Below, in pieces: positions 31,942 through 36,563 of a DNA stretch of 36,563 nucleotides. Every line of letters starts with the position of its first letter. The first letter of the stretch is position 1. Position numbers and translations under genes: made by a program. The notes beneath the pieces were generated by a model. The model ran no database searches. It was not told the origin of the DNA and saw only the letters and a program-made list of their open reading frames with translations. Origin of the DNA: Chloroflexota bacterium (GTDB lineage: Bacteria > Chloroflexota > Chloroflexia > Chloroheliales > Chloroheliaceae); the NCBI GenBank assembly GCA_902812345.1, contig CADDZM010000017.1, forward strand, positions 1-36,563, read 5' to 3'.

Positions 31942-32678
31942 AAGACCTCCTCAGCTTCAAGCACGCGTTTCTGACATTCCTGGCAGACCCCCTGCGGGTA
32001 GATAGTCCGGCGATAATTCGAGTCCGCTTTGCGGTCTTCGGTGTGGTCGCCCTGGTAAATCCGTTCGGCCAGCAAATCGGCCTGGGGAATTTTGCGGCGG
32101 CACAGGCGGCAGGCTGTCGTCTCGACCTCGCCTTCGACCATCTGTAATGCCGGCTCAGGTTGGCTGGGTTCAATGTTGAAGGTCAGCCTGATAGCCGAGG
32201 TTGGACAATTCGCCTCGCACAGGCCGCAATAGACACAACTTTTCAGGTCGAAGCGGCGCAAATAGCTATTTTTGCCTTCAAGGTTCCGGGTGGAAATAGC
32301 CCCGGTCGGGCAGCTATAAACGCACAGGCCGCAACTGATGCAGCGTTCGGCGGAAAAGTTAATGCCGTTGCGGCCGGCCACCGGGTAAATAAGGTTGACG
32401 AAGTCACGCTCAACCGGGCGGTCGGGGTCTACCGGGAGCGGGTTACGGGCCAGCACCAGGGCGGTACTTGTTTCCTGAACGGTTCCAGCAGGTAAGACCG
32501 GAAGCGGCTTGCCAAGTTCCGGCATATTGACCCGGTTGGAGCGAAAAAGGTTCTGGACGAGCAGGTGGCCGACCGAAATGTGGGTCCAGATGGCCGCTGC
32601 TGCATAAATCAAGAGGCCGGCGGCGGCTATCAGCAGCAGCCAGCTCGGTATTCCATTATTGATTAAATCTGTTAGCAT
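31932..32678 (-). CDS. HyfH/NuoI-like polyferredoxin subunit with N-terminal membrane helix
   Basis: The 248-residue protein has an N-terminal membrane helix (about 9-28). Two 4Fe-4S motifs follow: CISCGLCVYSCP (from about 113) and CVYCGLCEANCP (from about 147). A C-terminal four-cysteine pair, CRLC (about 190) and CQEC (about 231), may bind zinc or a further cluster, as seen in some HycF/HyfH proteins. These subunits carry electrons between a catalytic module and the membrane arm in complex I and group-4 hydrogenases. I chose ATG 32678, four bases after the stop of the HyfC-like gene; a longer frame to 32765 only overlaps that gene. The catalytic and antiporter-like subunits are absent from the window. 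Confidence 0.85.
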   Translation of the reverse strand: MLTDLINNGIPSWLLLIAAAGLLIYAAAAIWTHISVGHLLVQNLFRSNRVNMPELGKPLPVLPAGTVQETSTALVLARNPLPVDPDRPVERDFVNLIYPVAGRNGINFSAERCISCGLCVYSCPTGAISTRNLEGKNSYLRRFDLKSCVYCGLCEANCPTSAIRLTFNIEPSQPEPALQMVEGEVETTACRLCRRKIPQADLLAERIYQGDHTEDRKADSNYRRTIYPQGVCQECQKRVLEAEEVLCG

Positions 32679-32682
32679 AATT

Positions 32683-33681
32683 TTAAACTTTAACCGCCAG
32701 GGCCAGCAGCACCAACCAGCCAAGCGCGGCCGGGTTGGTATAGCGCAGGTAAAAATTAAAGGCATCGCGCAGCCGCACGTGGCTGAAAAGCGCGTCTATA
32801 ATGCCGATAAGACCGAGGGCAAAGAGCGTCCCTACAAGAAAGAAAACGATGTTGTTAAAGGCGAAAGGCATGAACACAACCGCGAAAAACATGCTCAAGG
32901 CCAGCCGTTCCATCCACTGGGCCAGGTAGAAAAGGGCCAGGGGCGGTCCGCCGAGGTCATTTGTAAAACCTTCCAGCACTTCTCCGCTCGAAGCGCTTAG
33001 TGGTTTGAGCCGCAAAATAACCGGCAGGCACAACAAAAATAGCATGCCGCACAGCGCTTTTACGCCAAGCATCGGCAGGCTGTCGGCAGCAGCCACCGCT
33101 TGCAGGTCTAGCCGTCCCAGGGCCAGGGCCGGGCCAAAGACCGCCACGGCGTAGGGGACCGCGCAGGCCACCAGAAGCTGGAAAATTCGCGCCCCGGCAA
33201 GCTGGCTATAGACTGAACCACCCATCGAACCGAGCAGCACTGCCCCAAGGGCCGGGACCAGGAAAAGCAGGCTAGTAGCTAACAAATCAGCGCCGAGAGC
33301 TTTGTCCGCATTATTTAAATAAGGCCATAAATTGCCGGGTAAAGGCAGCAAGACCGCTCCCGTTGAAAGCGCCAGGATTCCAAAGACCGGGATTGCAAAA
33401 AGACCCCAGCGGCTTCCCTCGCGGCGGGTCGCGGCCAGTTGGTGGGCGGCGGTATCGGTTTCAGGTGGCTCGTAGCCAATAGGCACCATCGCAGCCCGCC
33501 TGAAAAGTTTACCCAGCTCAAAAAGGCCCTGTATAAGGCTTGGACCTTCGCGGCCTTCCACACGCGCGGCGAAACCACGCCGCAAGCCTTCAACTAATAT
33601 TCCTGCAATTACCAGAAAAAGAAAACCGGGATAGATAAGCCAGGCAAAAAAAGCCCGGAGGAGTGTTTCAACCAATGACAA
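32683..33681 (-). CDS. HyfC/NuoH-like membrane subunit of a complex-I-related enzyme
   Basis: The 332-residue protein has about eight to nine membrane helices. The cytoplasmic segment REGPSLIQGLFELGKLFRRAAMVP (about 43-66) matches the RRGPSxxQPxxDxxKLxxK element of HyfC/EchB/NuoH proteins. The later segment SASSGEVLEGFTNDLGGPPLALFYLAQWMERL matches the acidic quinone-chamber or catalytic-subunit-contact region. It is closer to the hydrogenase-type version than to true NuoH (no GPNRVGPxGLLQ). The start is TTG at 33681 without a clear ribosome site; a TTG two codons later is possible. It is followed 4 nt later by the HyfH-like gene. Confidence 0.82.
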   Translation of the reverse strand: MSLVETLLRAFFAWLIYPGFLFLVIAGILVEGLRRGFAARVEGREGPSLIQGLFELGKLFRRAAMVPIGYEPPETDTAAHQLAATRREGSRWGLFAIPVFGILALSTGAVLLPLPGNLWPYLNNADKALGADLLATSLLFLVPALGAVLLGSMGGSVYSQLAGARIFQLLVACAVPYAVAVFGPALALGRLDLQAVAAADSLPMLGVKALCGMLFLLCLPVILRLKPLSASSGEVLEGFTNDLGGPPLALFYLAQWMERLALSMFFAVVFMPFAFNNIVFFLVGTLFALGLIGIIDALFSHVRLRDAFNFYLRYTNPAALGWLVLLALAVKV

Positions 33682-33692
33682 AACTCTACAAA

Positions 33693-33705
33693 CTAGTTCA
33701 ACTAG
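33693..33705. promoter_or_regulatory. Perfect palindrome directly before the HyfC-like start
   Basis: CTAGTT-C-AACTAG is a 6-bp dyad with a single central base, 12 nt upstream of the TTG start, where a ribosome-binding site would be expected. A repressor site or a small leader hairpin are both possible. Confidence 0.45.
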
Positions 33706-33886
33706 ATAAAAAGTTTACAATTCCAACATTCCCGGCCTTTAACCGGGCAACCGGTGCTCATCCCTGAGAAAAGGATGTTTGAGTCGTGTGACCTTGAACC
33801 AGTCTAGCATAACGGTTGGCAGAGCGTCAAACCTTTTCAAGTTTTTAGTTTTCAGTTTTCAGTAGTTTTGTTGAACGTATATGGAT

Positions 33887-36031
33887 TTATTTGACCGGGT
33901 CTAGGTCTAGCGTAATGGCACAACCGGGTTGGTCCGGCGGCGTTATTTGCAACAAAACGAACTGCCCGGCTGCTACGTTTGAAAAATTTACCTCGAAATC
34001 CTGGCCTTGCCCCGGCTTTGCCTTGAACTCGGCGAACCGGACCGGAGATTTAGCCGTTTGCACCGCTGAAAAATCTGCTGTTGCCTCGCCGCAATCATCC
34101 TTGCCGAAACTGACTTTGCCCCGGAACTTTTCTTGCCCGCTTAAAGACCAGACATAGACCAGTTCGGCCCGATTCGGGTTTGGCGTGGTTTCTCCCGGTT
34201 GGGCGGTTGAGTCCGGGGTGGCGCTGCTGCTCCACTGACTCCGGTCTACTTCAATTTTGGTGCCTCGGTTGGGGGTTATATTTAAGCCTATCGGTCGAGA
34301 AAGGTCCAGGCCCACCCAATCGAGTTGCGCCCCAGGCTTAGTTTTTACATAGTTTTGAATCATTTGAAGCGTGATAAATGCGGTTTGGACCGTTGTCGGC
34401 TTTACCCTTTTATAAACGATAGCTTTTGTTTGGGCGTCTATCACAAAGTTGGGGTTAAGGACGGCGAAATCCTGGGCTAGCGCCTGGTTTTGCAAAAACA
34501 TATCGTAGACAACTTTGACGACTTGCTGTTGGTCAGGGGCAATGTGATACTCAAGCGGGTCAATTATTACTACTAAAGAAGCTTCGAGAAGCGGGTCGAG
34601 CGGGTAAAAGTCACGCGAGTCAATATCCGGTGTGATTAACAGGTTGAGGGTCGGTGCGACAGCCCCAACCGTGACCTCATTAGCCCGCAAAAGTGTGGCT
34701 GAGTTAAAACGATATGAAGAAGCTACCATATAAATAGGATCTTCCCAGGAGGTCTGCTGGTCCAGGTAAGCGGCCAAGTTAATGACCTGCTGGTAATCGG
34801 CTCTTTCTAGCGGTTGCCAATTGCCTGAAAAAAAGTTCGCGCCTACCGTTCCTGAAGGCAAGACCACGCCCGCAAACAGATTTATGACCAGCAAAACCAC
34901 GCCTAGCCCGGTCGCCGCCCGACAAACGGTTGGTATAACCCTGGTTTTAAGAGCTTGCCAGCCATAAAACAGGAAAGCGGCGAGGCCGACCACCACGAAC
35001 ATACTCAGGTGTAACGTATACTGGGTGCTGATTTGCCGGACATAGATCACCCAGAAAAGCAGTTCAAAAAGACCAAACGAAACGAAAAACAAAGCCTCCG
35101 GTTTCCGACTGGCATTGCGCCAGAGTAAATACAACCCCATTATGGCCAGACCGAAAGGCAACCAGCCAAAACTTTCCAAAAACCAGCCTAGCTCCCCCCC
35201 CCACGACACCAGGTAGGAGGAGTATAGACTGTTATAGTTTATGAACAGGATTTTAAGGACGGTTTGTGGATTTAAGACTGTTAAGGTCAGCAAAGCGAAA
35301 CCGACAGCCATAGTAAGTTGTACCGCTTTTTCGAGTAAATGGCGTAGCGCCTTTTCGGTTTGGCTGCGTACTTCCCCGGCAAACTGGACCAGGGCCACCA
35401 CCCCAGATGCCCCGAAGAAAGAAAGTGCCGTATAAGCAAAGTGTCGCCTGAACAAGACTGCCAGACCCACGAGAATGCCAAACAAAATAAGCTGGCCCAT
35501 GCGTTTTAGCGATGGGTCTTTTAGATAGACGAGGGTCGCCAGGGCTACCGCCAGGGCTGCCGCAGTATCCGGGTAGCCGCGCAAAGTAGGCAACCATACC
35601 GTAGGTAATAAAATCGCTACCCCCACCACCAGCCAGAAGACCCGGCGCGACTTATTTTCTAATAGTTTGCGGCCAATTAGCCCCGTTACCAGGATAAAGG
35701 GAATCAGATAGACAACTACCAGGCCGACTTCATAAACCTGACGAGAATTACCCGCTATAAAGAAGAAAATTAGAAGCGGCAAGGCGTAATAAACGTTATA
35801 GTCCTGGTTGGTCGAGTTAATTAAATAGTGAAGTCCGGCCCCAAAAGAATTCTGCACCTGCACGTAAAGCTCGCTGGTAAAGTGATAGTACGAATAATCA
35901 TCCCACACATAAAAAGCTTTTTCAGCCGAAACGTAGAAATAAACAAAAACCGACCCCCCCACCAAAAGGGCCAGAATTAACAGAATAGGAAACTTATTTT
36001 TCTGAAAAAAGGTGGTTGCAGCAATCTGCAT
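33887..36031 (-). CDS. Polytopic membrane protein, probable GT-C (PMT/ArnT-like) glycosyltransferase
   Basis: The 714-residue protein has about twelve membrane helices in its first ~430 residues and a soluble C-terminal region of ~280 residues. The first extracytoplasmic loop has YVWDDYSYYH (about 40-50), with the paired Asp typical of the GT39/GT83 catalytic loop. Further marks are long hydrophobic segments with few charges and RRHFAYTALSFFGASGVVALV in the middle. Such enzymes use polyprenyl-phosphate sugars on the outer face. The start I prefer is ATG 36031 (AAAGGA ten bases upstream) over TTG 36052. It follows xseB by 28 nt and may share its transcript. It has the same overall plan as the gene at 12259-14364. 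Confidence 0.75.
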   Translation of the reverse strand: MQIAATTFFQKNKFPILLILALLVGGSVFVYFYVSAEKAFYVWDDYSYYHFTSELYVQVQNSFGAGLHYLINSTNQDYNVYYALPLLIFFFIAGNSRQVYEVGLVVVYLIPFILVTGLIGRKLLENKSRRVFWLVVGVAILLPTVWLPTLRGYPDTAAALAVALATLVYLKDPSLKRMGQLILFGILVGLAVLFRRHFAYTALSFFGASGVVALVQFAGEVRSQTEKALRHLLEKAVQLTMAVGFALLTLTVLNPQTVLKILFINYNSLYSSYLVSWGGELGWFLESFGWLPFGLAIMGLYLLWRNASRKPEALFFVSFGLFELLFWVIYVRQISTQYTLHLSMFVVVGLAAFLFYGWQALKTRVIPTVCRAATGLGVVLLVINLFAGVVLPSGTVGANFFSGNWQPLERADYQQVINLAAYLDQQTSWEDPIYMVASSYRFNSATLLRANEVTVGAVAPTLNLLITPDIDSRDFYPLDPLLEASLVVIIDPLEYHIAPDQQQVVKVVYDMFLQNQALAQDFAVLNPNFVIDAQTKAIVYKRVKPTTVQTAFITLQMIQNYVKTKPGAQLDWVGLDLSRPIGLNITPNRGTKIEVDRSQWSSSATPDSTAQPGETTPNPNRAELVYVWSLSGQEKFRGKVSFGKDDCGEATADFSAVQTAKSPVRFAEFKAKPGQGQDFEVNFSNVAAGQFVLLQITPPDQPGCAITLDLDPVK

Positions 36032-36059
36032 TCGGTCGGTTCCTTTCGGCAATTATGGG

Positions 36060-36425
36060 CTAAAATAACCTGGCTAGAGGGTCTTCGTCATCCTCGTCGT
36101 CTGCGTCTGTGTCGTCAGAATCGCCGGCATCGGAACCCGCCTCATCTTCATCTTCATCCTCATCCTCATCGCTGGGGGGCGCAGCGGTTTCCCGGCCAAA
36201 CCCGGCGCTGAGTGGCGCAACCTGGCTGACCCGCAGTTCGGCTTTATTTAAAAGAGTCTCACAATGCTGGGAAAGCAGGACGCCTTCTTCATATAAAGCA
36301 AGGGAGAGTTCCAGGCTTAAATTTCCGCGTTCCAGCCGGGCAGCGGTTTCGTTCAGGCGTTCGTAGGCTTCCTCAAAACTTAGTTTCTGGATTGCGTCCG
36401 CCCCCAGGACAGTGCCATTTTCCAC
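36060..36425 (-). CDS. xseB: Exodeoxyribonuclease VII small subunit with acidic tail
   Basis: The first ~75 residues are a standard XseB helical hairpin: LSFEEAYERLNETAARLERGNLSLELSLALYEEGVLLSQHCETLLNKAELRV. XseB activates the large subunit XseA, which degrades single-stranded DNA. The usual protein has about 80 residues; this one has 121 because of an Asp/Glu-rich tail (about 86-116) ending PLARLF. The tail is coded partly by a run of GAT/GAG triplets (about 36140-36170). The start is GTG at 36425 with GAGGAG nine or ten bases upstream. XseA is not in view and would be expected upstream, beyond the right edge. Confidence 0.92.
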   Translation of the reverse strand: MENGTVLGADAIQKLSFEEAYERLNETAARLERGNLSLELSLALYEEGVLLSQHCETLLNKAELRVSQVAPLSAGFGRETAAPPSDEDEDEDEDEAGSDAGDSDDTDADDEDDEDPLARLF

Positions 36426-36497
36426 GTTGTGCTTCTCCTCACGGTTCGGTAAATGCTATTATATAAGAAGGAAAGGTTACGGTAGATTTTAACATAT

Positions 36498-36513
36498 CCC
36501 CGGCCAACCGGGG
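36498..36513. repeat. GC-rich 6-bp hairpin near the right edge
   Basis: CCCCGG-CCAA-CCGGGG is a perfect small dyad. On the minus strand it is followed by ATATGTTAAAATC, so it could end an upstream gene beyond the window. A TATAAT box for xseB (minus strand, 36458-36463) lies just after it, without a good -35. Confidence 0.45.
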
Positions 36514-36563
36514 CGGGTACTTTCGGGTAAAAGCATAAAAAAGTAGATTTTAAGAGCTATGGT

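Noticed and set aside
32679-32765. N-terminal extension of the HyfH-like gene
   Set aside because: It only re-reads the end of the HyfC-like gene in another frame; ATG 32678 lies four bases after that gene's stop.
33730-33800. Possible riboswitch before the HyfC-like gene (small CCCGG...CCGGG and CTCA...TGAG pairs)
   Set aside because: No known aptamer core was recognised and the pairings are short; left as unassigned.
1-36563. CRISPR arrays, transposons, prophage or tRNA genes
   Set aside because: Looked for by eye on both strands; no regularly spaced repeats with unique spacers, no transposase-like protein and no cloverleaf-like sequence were recognised. A tRNA scan would be decisive.

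Overview
The window looks like ordinary chromosome from a bacterium of mid-to-high GC (roughly 55% by eye), most plausibly a member of the Chloroflexota. The supporting signs are indirect. They are a glycoside hydrolase 18 protein followed by two copies of a module ending in an FERNRFEYHPE-type motif, a RodZ-like protein with a long PTATP-type linker, a glucosyl-3-phosphoglycerate-synthase-like enzyme fused to universal-stress domains, and many transmembrane glycosyltransferases. No rRNA, tRNA, CRISPR array, transposase or phage gene was recognised. Almost all genes lie on the minus strand; only three clear genes are on the plus strand (15872-16528, 25862-27139, 28226-29215).

Layout, left to right. 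(1) 1-7765 is an envelope cluster on the minus strand: a PH-domain membrane protein, a large exported protein with two membrane helices, an ABC ATPase, an ABC-2 permease, and a membrane-anchored coiled-coil protein with a Gln/Gly/Asn-rich tail that runs off the left edge. (2) 7813-11832 is a housekeeping block: rodZ-like gene, terminator, then yajQ, rimO and pgsA, leading into cluster 1 with short gaps. (3) 12259-14364 is an AT-rich polytopic membrane protein whose start carries a perfect 14-bp tandem duplication. (4) 14468-16576 is a divergent pair: a GHKL-ATPase/winged-helix regulator lacking the usual N-terminal AlbA_2 domain, and a disordered Gly/Ser/Asn protein preceded by a near-perfect sigma-54-type promoter and closed by a perfect 15-bp hairpin terminator. 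(5) 16608-18973 holds a GH18 enzyme and an AT-rich gene for an acidic zinc-ribbon-like protein. (6) 19312-25652 holds the stress-domain/GpgS-like fusion, a GT4 glycosyltransferase, a PspA/IM30 protein and a GT9 glycosyltransferase with an extra helical domain. (7) 25862-29215 has an MFS exporter, a Nei/Fpg DNA glycosylase and a YhdH-type quinone oxidoreductase. (8) 29306-36031 has a GT2 glycosyltransferase overlapping a protein phosphatase, an RmlD-type reductase overlapping a two-gene HyfC/HyfH-like membrane redox pair, and a second large polytopic membrane protein. (9) 36060-36425 is xseB.

Much of the window concerns the cell surface: glycan building (GT2, GT4, GT9, RmlD, two possible lipid-linked-sugar glycosyltransferases), wall hydrolysis (GH18), membrane lipid synthesis (pgsA), shape (RodZ) and envelope stress (PspA). 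The most unusual points are the uncharacterised envelope cluster at the left, the sigma-54-like promoter in front of a disordered protein, the isolated NuoH/NuoI-like pair without the rest of a complex, the stress-domain/sugar-transferase fusion carrying a calcium-loop-like motif, and several intergenic dyads and tandem repeats placed at starts or promoters.
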